Assembly: GCA_963932145.1 (NCBI GenBank)
Contig: OZ010599.1
Span: 46,433,565-46,497,564, forward strand
Reading direction: 5' to 3'
Length of the DNA: 64,000 nt
From: Acanthosepion lycidas
Taxonomy: Eukaryota > Mollusca > Cephalopoda > Sepiida > Sepiidae
Shown: one piece after another, positions 1-12,502 of the stretch
Layout of the letters: each line of letters begins with the position of its first letter
Position numbering within the stretch: position 1 is the first letter of the stretch
Translations under genes and position numbers: made by a program
The notes under the pieces: model-generated
The model's database searches: none
Told to the model about the DNA's origin: nothing
What the model saw: the letters and a program-made list of their open reading frames with translations, nothing else

Positions 1-1480
1 CTCCCAGAGAATTTGATGCAGTCAAGGCCCGCCAAGTACAAAAATTAAGTCGATTGAAAGATCAGAAGGGGACACAAGGTCCATCACCAACCAGTAAAGG
101 CAGTAGTCAGCATCAGTCAACATCAGCTGAGTACCTCTGAGGAGTCAGTTCTAAACAACGGTCTCAGCTTCACCACAACCATCATATATATGGTCTCCCA
201 AAGATTCACAAAGACGGTATTCCACTTGGGCTGATTGTTAGATGCCAAGTCTCTGTGTGCCACCCTCTGAGTCACTTCCTAGTAGATATAATCGACCCAT
301 TAATCAGAAAGTCACTATCATATGTCCAAAATTCCACCCACTTTGTGTAAATAATCAAAGATGCTCCCGTCCAATCCAACCAGATGGTGAGCCTGGATGT
401 GGTGAGTTTGTTCACCAAGGTACCCACAGAGGAGGCATTGTCAGTAGTCAGGGACAGATTGACTTTGGACTCCTCCCTAGGAGAATGGACCAGTATACCA
501 ATAGATAATCTGATGGAGATGATGACTTTCTGTGTGCAAACAACACACTTTGGAATGGGATCAGACATATATCAACAGGATGAGGGCTTAGTAATGGGCT
601 CACCATTATCACCAGCAATGGAAAACCTATATATGGAATACTCTGAGGAAATGCAATTAGAATCAACACCATTAAAGACAACCCTGTAGCTGAGATATGT
701 AGATGACACCTTCATACTCTGGCCACACTAGGAGTACATCCAGCTACTACTGTGAACTCAATAAGATCATTGATATAGTTCACAATGGAGCAAGAAAGCA
801 ACTCAACTTCCTGGATGTACTAATAGTTCGAACAGAGCATGGGTTCGACAATACCTCAACTTCAACTCCCACTATCCATACAGTGCAAAGAAAGGGATCA
901 CCACTGCTTACAACATCAAACAAAAGTCATAAGTGGTGACCCAGAAACATATGAACAAGAAATGGTCAATATAAGCAGTACCCTACAACATAACAACTAC
1001 CCTTGGTACATGGCAGAAGCTCCAACAAACTGGGATAAGATTGTACAAGAGGATAACATCAGGACAATCTTCAAAAGTGGTTCAACACTTAGCAGGCACT
1101 TCTTTCGAGTAAGACCTCCTGTAGAGGAGAACATGAATAAGGACTGTGTGTACATCATCCTGTGCATCTGTGGTAAGAAATACAAAGGAGAAACAGGTTT
1201 CCCTCTTAAGGTAAGACTGCAAGAACATCGTAAAGCAGTAATACAAGGGGAAATAGAAAAATCAAGTATAGCTAACCATATATAGAGGGAAAAGGGAGAT
1301 CACCGCCCCTTGTGGGATGAGGTTGAAATAATAGAGAGCATCACTGGAAAATACGAAAATGTGGGAGACGTGATGAGCCAGGACCTGGGAAGAGCACAAC
1401 TGGTTGCCACTTGCCTTGTCCCCGCCAAAAAAGAGCCCGTATTTGCTTAGCATGTAAAGCTACTGCAGTTGAAATGAGGG
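1..1480 (+). mobile_element. Penelope-like retroelement remnant (RT plus GIY-YIG endonuclease)
   Basis: This is a decayed Penelope-like element, read left to right across several frames. Near 195-235 there is a GLPKIHKDG-type motif typical of the N-terminal part of Penelope reverse transcriptases. From 384 the frame reads MVSLDVVSLFTKVPTEEAL, followed by a catalytic-region motif MGSPLSPAMENLYMEY (about 595-645), and then LRYVDDTFILW (about 690-722) in a shifted frame. Near 1130-1285 a GIY-YIG endonuclease segment is seen (VYIILCICGKKYKGETG, then R and EH), and related C-terminal sequence continues to about 1440. In-frame stops (near 350, 690 and 1284) and frameshifts show it is dead. Its left end is cut by the window edge. 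It lies in a vasohibin intron. Confidence 0.85.
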
Positions 1481-2090
1481 AGAAAAAAAAAAGCACATAA
1501 CGTTCCGCCGTAATCCGTCCTCGGCCAGATAACATAAAAGAATGAGGGGGGGGGACTTGCATTGCATTTTTATGCAATAAAGATACAATGCATTATGGGA
1601 CAGGGACACAATGAATTATGGGATCACATGAAGACGCAGGGGATTATGGGTATATGGACAAATATAAAAGTAACCAATTTTTCCCAGTGGGGGGTGCTTG
1701 GAGTAACGTTCACGGTTGGCGGCTAGAAAAGTCTGTTAGTGTGATTTTGAGACAGAACTCAAGGAACGACTTGAAGTTGGAATACCAGTTGGGAGAGCTT
1801 GAATTTACTCGCTGGTTGCTGTTTTCATTTTTTTTATTATCCACAGAAAACTTAAGGAATCAGCACATATGCTAGGCCACAAGAATTTCCTGAGCTGACC
1901 AAGCATAGAAATGAATACAATATGGAAACCAGTAATAAGGAGCGCTAGAGAAAAGCAATGAAAACCAACAAAAATTACAATATATGCTCTGGTAAAAATG
2001 CAATAATAATATCAAAAAATTGCAATGGTAAAAAATGGTTGCTGAAACATTAGGTTTATAAGTCCCAGAATTTCATATGCTAATGTCCTC
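1481..2090. repeat. unclassified dispersed repeat downstream of the Penelope-like remnant
   Basis: The stretch 1848-1960 (AATCAGCACATATGCTAGG, then a TAGAAATGAATACAATAT block) reappears in inverted orientation near 24640-24830, so it is a dispersed repeat. It may be the 3' tail of the upstream retroelement. Nothing in 1500-1850 gives a convincing coding region; an open frame of 85 codons at 1618-1875 matches no family I know. Confidence 0.4.
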
Positions 2091-2094
2091 AAGG

Positions 2095-2345
2095 ACACAT
2101 GGCCCAGTGGATAAAGATGTTGGTTAGTGATTAGACCTAAAGAGTTGTGAGTTCAATACCAAGCCAAAACTTGGAGAGTTAAGTTAAAAGGAAATAGCTG
2201 AGACATTTGGAAGAGGCATGACATGTGGAACTACAACAATCTATTCTGGTGGGCGCAATAAAGGGTTTGGTTCAAAATTCCAATCACCTAAAGAACACTA
2301 GAGCGTACAATGGCTGAAACATTATGACGATGAGGATAACAGTCC
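2095..2345 (+). repeat. tRNA-derived SINE, family A
   Basis: A tRNA-like head with an A-box-like TGGCCCAGTGG and a B-box-like GAGTTCAATACC is followed by a body (GAAGAGGCATGACATGTGG, then AATAAAGGGTTTGGTTC) and a tail reading GCTGAAACATTATGACGATG. The same body or tail recurs near 7800, 24400, 32980, 33340, 36470, 38500, 45800, 56250, 56520 and 56800. Confidence 0.75.
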
Positions 2346-2431
2346 AAATGAAAATAATCAATTTTTTTTTTTTTTTTTTTAAATTTTAGTCATCTTCTCT
2401 TTAACAGTTTTTTCCTCCCTTTTCTTTCCAG

Positions 2432-2517
2432 GTTCCAATTCCTGTGTGGACAATAAAAGCCCAGATGAGTCTGGAAAGGAAAATCCCTGCTGTGCAAAAA
2501 TACATTGAGTCTTTTGA
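2432..2517 (+). CDS. VASH: vasohibin exon (first in window)
   Basis: It follows a strong polypyrimidine tract ending in CCAG. It starts in phase 0 with VPIPVWTIKAQ and ends ...KYIESF plus two bases (GA). The donor is the weak GTATCC. The alternative of reading on into PLNKFCK is rejected, because the next exon at 4714 restores the conserved Tyr-Asn-x-Thr-Gly-Thr-Gln run only with this junction. Confidence 0.9.
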
Positions 2518-5178
2518 GTATCCTCTTAATAAATTTTGCAAGTAAACTTAAAAAGATAATAATAGTAAGAGGAAAATTGCTTTTGTGGCCTGTATTCTAT
2601 CTATATTCATTGATATAAACAATTGTCAGTCTCAGAAATAGTTCATATTCACTTGTTGAATACTTTCCATCATTGTTCTATCATATTAAGAATATTTGAT
2701 GTGCTCTACTACAAAGTTGACTGTTCTCTTTTAATCATCTTAGAGAACCTTTTCCCCCTTCCATCAGTATGTCTGATGTTAACATCCAGGAGAGTGAATC
2801 TTTGTGCCTTCTCAGGCTAACATTTTCCACTGATATAAAGTGGAACAATTATATGGAAGGAAAGTTGATTCACTGTGTCATGTTGGACAATTTTCTTTAC
2901 CAAAATCTATCTGACACATCTTTAAGTCTACTATTCATCCATGCATTGAATATTGCTACCACATCTGGTCTGGTGCTTCTGCTATGTTTTTAGAGATTCT
3001 TGGCAAAATACAAAGAAGAATCTGCAATGTTATCTGTATTGACCTGGCATCTCATCTTCAGTCACTTTCCTATCACCTTTGCATATTTTTCCAGTCCCTT
3101 TTCTATAAATATTTTCAGGGTAATTGTTCTGATGAGCTTTCCTCTTTGGTACCTCAAATTTACAAATTTAAATTTTAGCACTCTGCATTATTAATATGAC
3201 TTCACTTTCCACTTCATTCAATGTCTCTCAATTGCAGTAATTTTATTGTTAATTCCACTCAAAGTTGTTTTCTGTTGCCATAGTAGGATATGGAATTCAA
3301 ACACTCTATTGTTCAGAGATAAGAGTCAGTAGCAGGAAAAACTTTTTCTACAGCAAATGAAGTGACATACAGAATTATAAAGGCTAAGCACAGTACTAGA
3401 TTGGCAGCTTGATCTCATGCTTTTACAGTTGAAATTGCTAGATGTAACCATAAGTTTTATGCTAATATTTTCTTCTCTCACACTTCTCGCTTGTGGAACT
3501 CTCCTCCAGTTTCTTGCTTTCCCGTCAACTTTGATCTTCAAAGATTCCAATACAATATCAATCGTTATCTTCTGTCTTTCTAATTCTTATTCTTTTATTG
3601 TCCTCTCTCCTTAATAATGTATTTTTTCATATTCTCTCACACTTAGTAGCCCTTGCATCTTAGTGGCTTTATTGCCTTGACTGTGTGAAATGATTAAAAA
3701 AAACAAAAAAATTAGAAATTTAATTTCAATTGTATCCACACACATAGCTAGCAATTTACTCTCACCATAAAATTTGTCATGATTACTGACCTCTCAGGGC
3801 AGAGAGAACACTGTTCAACATTAATGTGGTCTTATGCCAAACAAACTCTTCATATATATCTGTATACACATATACATATATATTAGGTTGGTGCAAAAAA
3901 TAATGTCGTTTTCTCACATATGTTAATATGTGAAAAGACGACATTATTTTTGCACCAACCTAATAGAAGCATGTACACATCCATCCATATTTTATAATTT
4001 GCTATATTTATAGGGGAAGTGTGCTCAGTATTAAAGATACAGCATTTAAAGGAATAAACCATATGGATATAGGAATCAACACAACTTGGTGACTGTCAGC
4101 CTCAATCTTCCAAAAATCACAATCCCTAGTGTTTAAAAATAGAATAAATTGCCTGAATGCTAGTTTAGTTTTCCCTTGCCTTTTTTATTTTTCAAGAGAC
4201 AATACAACTTAAATTATGTTTAAAATCTAAATTTATAATTAGAATTCATTAAGGAACGGCAGTTACATAATTAACTGAACACATGTATTTGAATTACACA
4301 AGCTCTAAATTCACTACTATTTGTCTAATGTCTCTGCATACACCCTATAATTTATTTTCTATTTTTTCTTTTTTTTGCAATAGGAGTAGATAGGTTTGCC
4401 CATCATCCCATTCACACTTTTTCCCCATCTGTTGAACAGGAGTAAAGGTCTATCCCTTGTTTCCTGTTTAGGATTAAGTTTCTCGTTTCGTTTCATAAAT
4501 TCTTCTCATTTTCTTTCATATCCAGTAACCCCGCCCCCGCCCGTGACTTAATAGCATAATTGCCTTGCTTGGCGGGAAAAAAAAATCACTCTCCTGTCAG
4601 ATGTTCTTCTTTCCTCTAACATCTGTGACAAAAATCTGAACTGAAGATAAGCACTTCCTGACATTTCCCCATATTATTCTACATTGCTTTTATTGTAACT
4701 TGACTCTGCTAAGCTATAATTATACCGGGACACAATTTTTTGATATCAAGAAGAACCGGCCACTTTGTGGGTGAGTAGACTTATACTATTTTTTTTTTTT
4801 TGTGACTGACAATATAGTAAGCATTATGTTGTCTTATCTTCCTCGCAATACAGTATTGATTTATTACTTACCTGCCATGCCAAGAACTAGAGATTGTCAA
4901 ATGATCTTACCTATATACACATAGGTCAGTTTGGGCAGGTTATTTTTACCTTTCTCATTTGCATGTAATTATCCACTCATGTAAAGATAAGACATGTTAT
5001 GTGGTTACCTGCCTCTACCTTTCTTAATGCTGCTGCAATACAATCTTCCTTCTTAGTTTTCCTTTCACATTACTCTGAACAAAGCTAAATTTACCAAATA
5101 TTCATATATTATTATTATTATTTCTCTTTATTTGTGAACTAAGAAGATTTCATCCCTAATGTATACATACATACATAC

Positions 5179-5248
<70 letters not shown>

Positions 5249-6114
5249 TGATAGATAAAGTGTCAACTAAATTATGTAAAAATGAAAATAACACTGACAT
5301 CTCATTTTAACAGATATATTTACCAAAATTACACAAAAATTTCTTGCAATACTAAAGAGTAAATTTATTCTGTAAAATCATTGTTGGCTTCAACCACAGT
5401 CTCCAGATGATTTTGGTATCTCCTACAACTCTTCTGGATTGTTGATGAAGTTGATGAATGCTGACATCTTTGGTGTTACAAGGAGTTTTGTTGGTCCCTT
5501 GCTCAACTGCACCCCACACATAATAATCAGTGGGGTTACAGTCAGGGGATTTAGGTAACCAGAAGTAAGGGGTGATATGGTTGCAGAAATTGTCTGACAG
5601 CCATGACTGGATTTTCCTGCATGTGCAGAGTCCTGTTGCCAGACATAGGGTTTTCCAGCAGCCACCCTCTTGTCCCAGGGCAGCCCAACCATCACAAGGC
5701 AAATGTTGAGTCTGAGGCCCTTACCAGCAAATTTGACAGTTCTTTTCTCATCAGAATGATCACAGTGAGTTTTCTGAGCTGCTGTACTTTCACAATCACT
5801 ATTAGACTCATCCAACTCTTTCTGAATCTTCTTGACTGTCCCCAGATTGACACCCAAACACCCTGTAATGTTTGTATTGGAGCTTCCTGCACAAATGCCA
5901 AGCAGTACAGCAGGCTGTTTCCAAATTTCTGATGAAGTAAATTGCAACATGGTGCTCTTTTTCTCACAGACGGTGCCCAACTGACCCTACTATACTGTAC
6001 AGTTGACAAAATCAAAAGCAAACACCATGCATGTGATAAATTAAAAATATAAAATAGCAACAATTTACCTGTCACACCATATGTATATAGATAGATAGAT
6101 AGATAGATAGATAA

Positions 6115-6177
<63 letters not shown>

Positions 6178-6309
6178 CATACATATGTGAAAAGTGTGTG
6201 TATATAAATATAAATAAACCCCAAATTTTTAAAAAAATAATCAGTTTGTCTGACGATCGCTAAAGCGTGAAACCCAGGATCACAAACTCACATCTATCCA
6301 ACCAAATAT

Positions 6310-6394
<85 letters not shown>

Positions 6395-9300
6395 AAGATA
6401 TAAATTAAATGAGAATGTGCAAATTGCTATTGGTGCCAAAAATGAAATAAAATGATGTTCAAATTCCAGTCAAAGCACTAATACTCTTGGTGAAGGCATG
6501 TGTCCATCTCTTCCCTAACCAACTTTGGAAAAATAATAAAAATAATCTTAGATGCTGCATATAATTATATTATGTATTATAAATAATTGTTTTAACCTGA
6601 ACATTTGCAAGTCTCATCAATGTATTTTGAAATTTATTACCCAGTGTTTTGTCACCAGTGGCTTGTAGTGACCCTATAATACTAATAATTTTTACAAAAA
6701 TATATTTTAGGAGAAAATGGTTTATAATATAAGCTGATAAATGAGAAATGTTCAGTATTATAGAATGCAAACTTTTCTTCTTTTTATATTAAATGATATT
6801 AAAGATTAATTTTAATTCATGACACTAGTGATTCATTGCATAACAAAATTTTGACCTTTTTTTCTGTCTTTGTTCAGTATGTGTTATTTCCTAATTGCTT
6901 CTGTCTCAAAAGCAAAGGAAATGACTATTATTCCGTTCAAATTTGCTTTTGTGCCAGAACAGACTACGGCAAAAGCCAAAGCCAATGTCTTTGTCAGACT
7001 ATAAATAAACATCATAGATTGCAAGAAATTTCCCAAAAAGCTCATTACGATGGAGAAAGCAGCATGGAACAGCTTTGTCACAGTGGTTAGGGTCTTTCAA
7101 GGGAATCACAAGGCCAAAAACTATGTGGAGCTTGTTGAAACCCTGGTGAAGAAGTATGGCAAAAAATAGGCTGCAGAATATCCCTCAAAGTCAATATCCT
7201 TGACACTCAACTTGATAAATTCAAGTAGAAAATAGGGTCATACACAGAGGAGCAGGGTGAGTGCTTCCAACCAGATATACTAAACTTTGAATGCCACTAC
7301 TAAGAATTGTATATTTGGAGGCTGATTTGTGAAAATAATTTAAAGTATAAGCACAAATCACGAAAAAGTGCTCACTTTTGTGGTCTCTCTTGTGTAATCC
7401 TAGAATAAACAAATTCTACTTTTTGGATCACATGTCATTTTGTTCCTACTTTGCATGAATTGGAATGTTCATATTAGCCAGTTTTCCCAATGAGAATAGA
7501 TAAATTTCAGAAATATTATTATCCTGGACACAAAATCAAAGTTTGAAGGAAATATTAACTATTTTTCATACTTTCTAGCTATAAGCAAAACAAAAAAACA
7601 TTCGCTACCCAAGGACAAAAATCATGTTACACAGTGAATTATCAACCAGTCTTTGTCTCAAAATTTTGCCATCTTTCTTTAAGAAAAAAGACTACATACA
7701 GTTTCACATTATCTCAATTGGCTCTTATGTAATATTATGGTCCTTATATAAAATTCTGGTTTTTATATAAAAAAAATAATGGCTCTTATCTAAAGCAATG
7801 ATTCTTATATAAATGCTCACCTTGGTTGTTATGCTTACAATGTTTCAGCCATTGTACACTCTAACTTTCTTCAGGTGTTGGTCTTCATACTCCCGAATCA
7901 AGTCCTCCTCTGAAGAAAATATGACAAAGAACTATGTATATTCTGTTGTCAGTAGACCATGGAAACTAACATTTGCCATCACTATGTGGTTCACATCTTG
8001 AAGTTAAGAAGAGAAAGAGAAAGAGTCTGTCCTTTCCTGAAGTGGGGTCATAAAATCGCACATGACCAAAAACACTTTCCAGTTTCTTTATAACTTGCAT
8101 CATGGGAAAATTAATTTATTTCTTTTTTATTCATTATTATTATTTTATTATTTGTTTTTATGTTATTCTCCCACAGTATTTCAATATTTATCCAGTTGAG
8201 AAAGCAAATAGCAAACAAAAGATATATGTAAAGTAGAGAAACTGAGAAATTTCTAGAACAGGGAAGTCACAAAGGAAGCCATTTTATATTAGGCATATGT
8301 TTGTTATATAAACAACTATAAATATCCAAAAAACAATAGCTGAGTGACATTAACATTATATTAACATTTCTGAAATGACATTTATAAGAAAGTAATGGCT
8401 GGAACAGATATAAAATTACAGACAAGTAATTTCATAAATTTAATCTCTTATAAACAGAAAGTGAATAATGAATATCTTTGTGTATTGCTCAGGCAAGATG
8501 TAGCTGTAGCTACTTCTACATTTCAAATCATTTTGCTAATATGGGAATGAAAAATATACATTTGTTTAGGAAAAGAAAGAAACAGTTGTAATTTCTAGGA
8601 TACATAATAAGGAAATCAGGCTTGGAGCATTTAATTCTCACACAACATGTTGAAAGCAAAAGGGTCAAAGGGAAACAGCATGTGATATATTTAACCTTGT
8701 GTAAATGAATGGCAGAACAGGAACTGGGAGAGAAAGTAAGGGGACAGACATTGCGTAGAGCTACAAAGGATAGGAAGTTATGGAGAGCCATGATTGCCAA
8801 TATCCTGAAAGATCATAGTACATGAAAAAAGAAGGTACTAAAAATTTTAATTTCTTTTGAATTTTAACTATATCTAGACAAGTTTGCTATATGGCTGTAA
8901 TTTTATAAAAAGGAGTCCCTACTTTTAGAGTTCAGCTTGTGATAGGATAAGGAACAAATAGGAAATGTTTATAAATCGAATATGGAGGAGAAAAAGAAAG
9001 TTCTGCTATTTTTAATTTTTGCATAGTTTGTTTTTCATTGGTTAGGCAGACTTCACATACATCTGCCTTGTCAATTAGCATTCATGTGTATAATTTATGT
9101 AGGTATGTGTATCACAATTCTAGTTTGTCTATGTAGGATGATAATGTAAAGGTTGCAATAGATAAATTGTCATCTAAATTACACAAAAATTTCCAAATTT
9201 CTGGTGGAGTGAATTGCATCATGGTACTCTTTTTCTCACAGACAGTGTCAATCTGACCCTACTATACTGTGCAGTTGACAAAACCAAAAGCAAACAAGGC

Positions 9301-12300
9301 ACTTGTGCTAAATTAAAAATATAAATGGTGACAATTTACTTATCGCACCCTGTATATATTTGTGTGTGTCTGTGTGTGTGTGTAGTAAGTATTTTTATCC
9401 ATGTTTGGTGGTTGTCCACATGGTGATTTGGGGACGTTTTGCATAAGGTTTAAAGAATTTAAGTTACACCAGTTGTGGTAGGAGGTAGACATATCATAGA
9501 TTCTTTAAGTATGGATTTTATAAAAATTGGTGATATAATAAACTGTGTTTGATGTGTGTTTTTAGATGGTAAAATATTTATCAGAACTCACTCAAAGTAT
9601 TTTCTGCATAAAGAATTATGTTCTTTTCCCACCCTTAGGTGGCATTTATAAAAAGGAAGTTACAGCCTGTTTATTACAAATGAGTGTAGGTTGTGTACAT
9701 TTCATTGCTAAGAACACAGTGAAAATTATATAAGACAATATAAAAGTCACTACAGCTTAATAATTGTTCCATATCTGAATAGTATATATCAGCATCTCCT
9801 AGCCACATTTCTTGTATATCTTTCAATTAAAATGTTTCTTACAAAATCTTGGTGTTTAAAGTGTTAGCATATCCATGAAAATGTCCATATTAGATGGAGG
9901 AGTAGTCCATTCTTATCAATAAGGCTGTCCTCATTGTTGGCTTGAATTTTGGTATTGGAACATTTGAGCTTATCACACCCATTATCACTAATGATTTTTC
10001 ATGTGATTTCTCAGAATCACAAAATTTTCTACAATTGTATATACAGTGTAACCCGGATATAAGAGACCCGGATATAAGAGAGATTTTCTCTGGTCCCAAA
10101 TTAGAGCCATACTTACCTAAACAAAATAGACCAAACACGGATATAAGAGAAACCCGGATATAAGAGACTTCTTCTCCGGTCCCGACAACTCTCTTATATC
10201 CGGGTTACACTGTAGAACATATCATAAATTATATCACTTGAGTTCTTCCTGTTATATGCACATATCACTTCTTGTGCATTGAAAATGCAATAGATTAGAT
10301 ATAAATTGCATACAGTCCAGAAAGTGTGGTATGTTTTTTTAAATGTTGATATAAGCCAATGTCTCCAGGGTTTGTTTGTTTTCAAGTTTCTTAATTGTTC
10401 ATTTTAGAAATATCTTTTGTTACTTTAAGAAACAACCTAAAGTAAAACAATTTCAAATAGAATTGTTTTAACTGTTTTCTTTCTCTTTTTCCTTCTCTTT
10501 TTCTTCCCTTTCAAACAGTAGTAATTTTGAATATTGCTAATTAGATATTTTTTAATACAGCTACTCAGGGAATAAAGCTTTATTGATTTGGATTCACTCG
10601 AAATCAGGTTTTAATTAAATTTAGCATTAAAAGAAGCAAGCATAAATAGATTTAAAAAAACACAAAGATAATTAAGTTTTTTTTTCCTATTGAACAAATT
10701 AAAATTGATGATAAATTCCATGACCAAACAATCTGTTCCTTCTTTTGTCAAAACCAGATTAGCTTAGAGCTTAGATGTTGAGAAAGTTACTCATAAGGTC
10801 TAAAGTTCAATACCCAAAATAAGCCTTATAGTCTATGATCTAATTGCAGGAATATCGTCATCCATGTGCCATCACTATCTTTATAACAATATTGCTTTCA
10901 GTCTAATCTTTATATGTAAACTGGCATAGTGCCCATCAAATATGATAGGATTCTTTCTGGGGTTTTTTAATCACCACCATAACATAGTTTCCCTGTGCCT
11001 TTTCTAGAAATATTTTCATGGTAATTGTTCTAATGAACTTTCTTTCTCGGGTACCTAGACTTTAAGAAGTTAAGTGTACTACTAGACTGGCAGCAAGATC
11101 TCATCATCTTACAATTGAAATGGCTAGTTCTCTAGCTAACAGTTTCTTTTCTTGCTTGTGGAATTCTCTTCTGGTTTCTTTCTTGCCAGTCAACATTGAT
11201 TTTCAAAACTTTAAATGCAATGTCAATCGTCATTATCTATTTTCTTAATTCTTGTTCTTTTATTGTTCTGTCTCCTTACTAATGTTTTTTCTCTTACACT
11301 CAGTAACCCCTTAATCTTAGTGGCTTTATTACCTTGATTGAGGTGAGATGATTCAAAAATATAACAATGTAACTGAGACATCATCTTTATCAGGAATAGT
11401 AGTAGTATTGATATTAGCAGCAGCAGCAGCAATTGCCTATCCCCAGAAAACACACAAACACAAAAGAACCCATTTTGTCCTTGTGTTTGCAGTACATCAT
11501 TCCTCTGGTTATGTTTTCATTGGCATGAAAGAAAACAGACAAAAAATTGATGAATACTTTTATACTATAAGACTATCTGTAAAAAATTATATTAAAATTA
11601 GCATGTATATTATATGTAAAAATCCAGTGGTATCTGTTATAAGGGATTTTATATTTGCTTCATTTTTGTAGTTGGTTAGCTTTCATCTCAAGCAATTTCT
11701 TCTATATCTTAAGCCAAATTAGCATTCCATGTTTATTGTAAATCTTAAGAAAACCCATTCATGAGTTCAACGTATATGCCTACAAATTGACTGATATATT
11801 ATAAGTTACATTATTATAAACATAGTAACCATTTTATTACTTCAAACATTAATATAATGGATATTCCATATATCTTCTGTATAGATACTCCATTTTTATT
11901 TATTAAACAGTGTATATTATAGCTATTGGCCTGCTCATTTGAGAAATATTAGTAAAGAATCTATCGATGCCTGCTGGTGGGGGTAGGGACAACACAATTT
12001 TTCTTGAATGGAATGCACAGAGCAATTCATAAAAGAAATGTACACTGTTTAATACATAAAATATTGGGATGTCTATTTCAAATACCGAGTATCCACTAGA
12101 ATAATATTTGAGGTAATAAAAATGATGAATTAAAATAAATCTATTAAAAACCTTTAGAAATTGCATAGTAGGCTTTGTGTCAAAACTGGACATTGAATCA
12201 AATCCATTTTGCTGCTATTACCTTGCATAGTGATTACAAAAGAATAGATTGCCAATGAACTGTCCACCTAGTCACACTATTCTCCATTTATACCATTATA

Positions 12301-12458
12301 GTATACCAGTCATAAAAAAATTAAAATGATGCAACATTAGAGAGGGCAGGAAGAGTTAGACTTTCCCTATGGTTTACTGATTTTATATTCTAATTACCTC
12401 TTTCCAATTAAATGTACTACAAATTTATAATTCTATACATAATTAAAATAATACATGC

Positions 12459-12502
<44 letters not shown>

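Noticed and set aside
1618..1875. 85-codon open frame as an upstream vasohibin exon
   Set aside because: It lacks the conserved N-terminal vasohibin sequence and its end overlaps a dispersed repeat.
2518..2545. Extension of the first vasohibin exon to a donor at GCAAGTAAAC
   Set aside because: It would add PLNKFC, which is not found in vasohibins, and would break the phase with the conserved exon at 4714.
4529..4580. GC box and E2F-like GGCGGGAAAA as a promoter
   Set aside because: They fall in a LINE 3' tail that is repeated at 27190-27425.
5603..5932. Plus-strand open frame of 109 codons
   Set aside because: It is antisense to the mariner-type transposase remnant.
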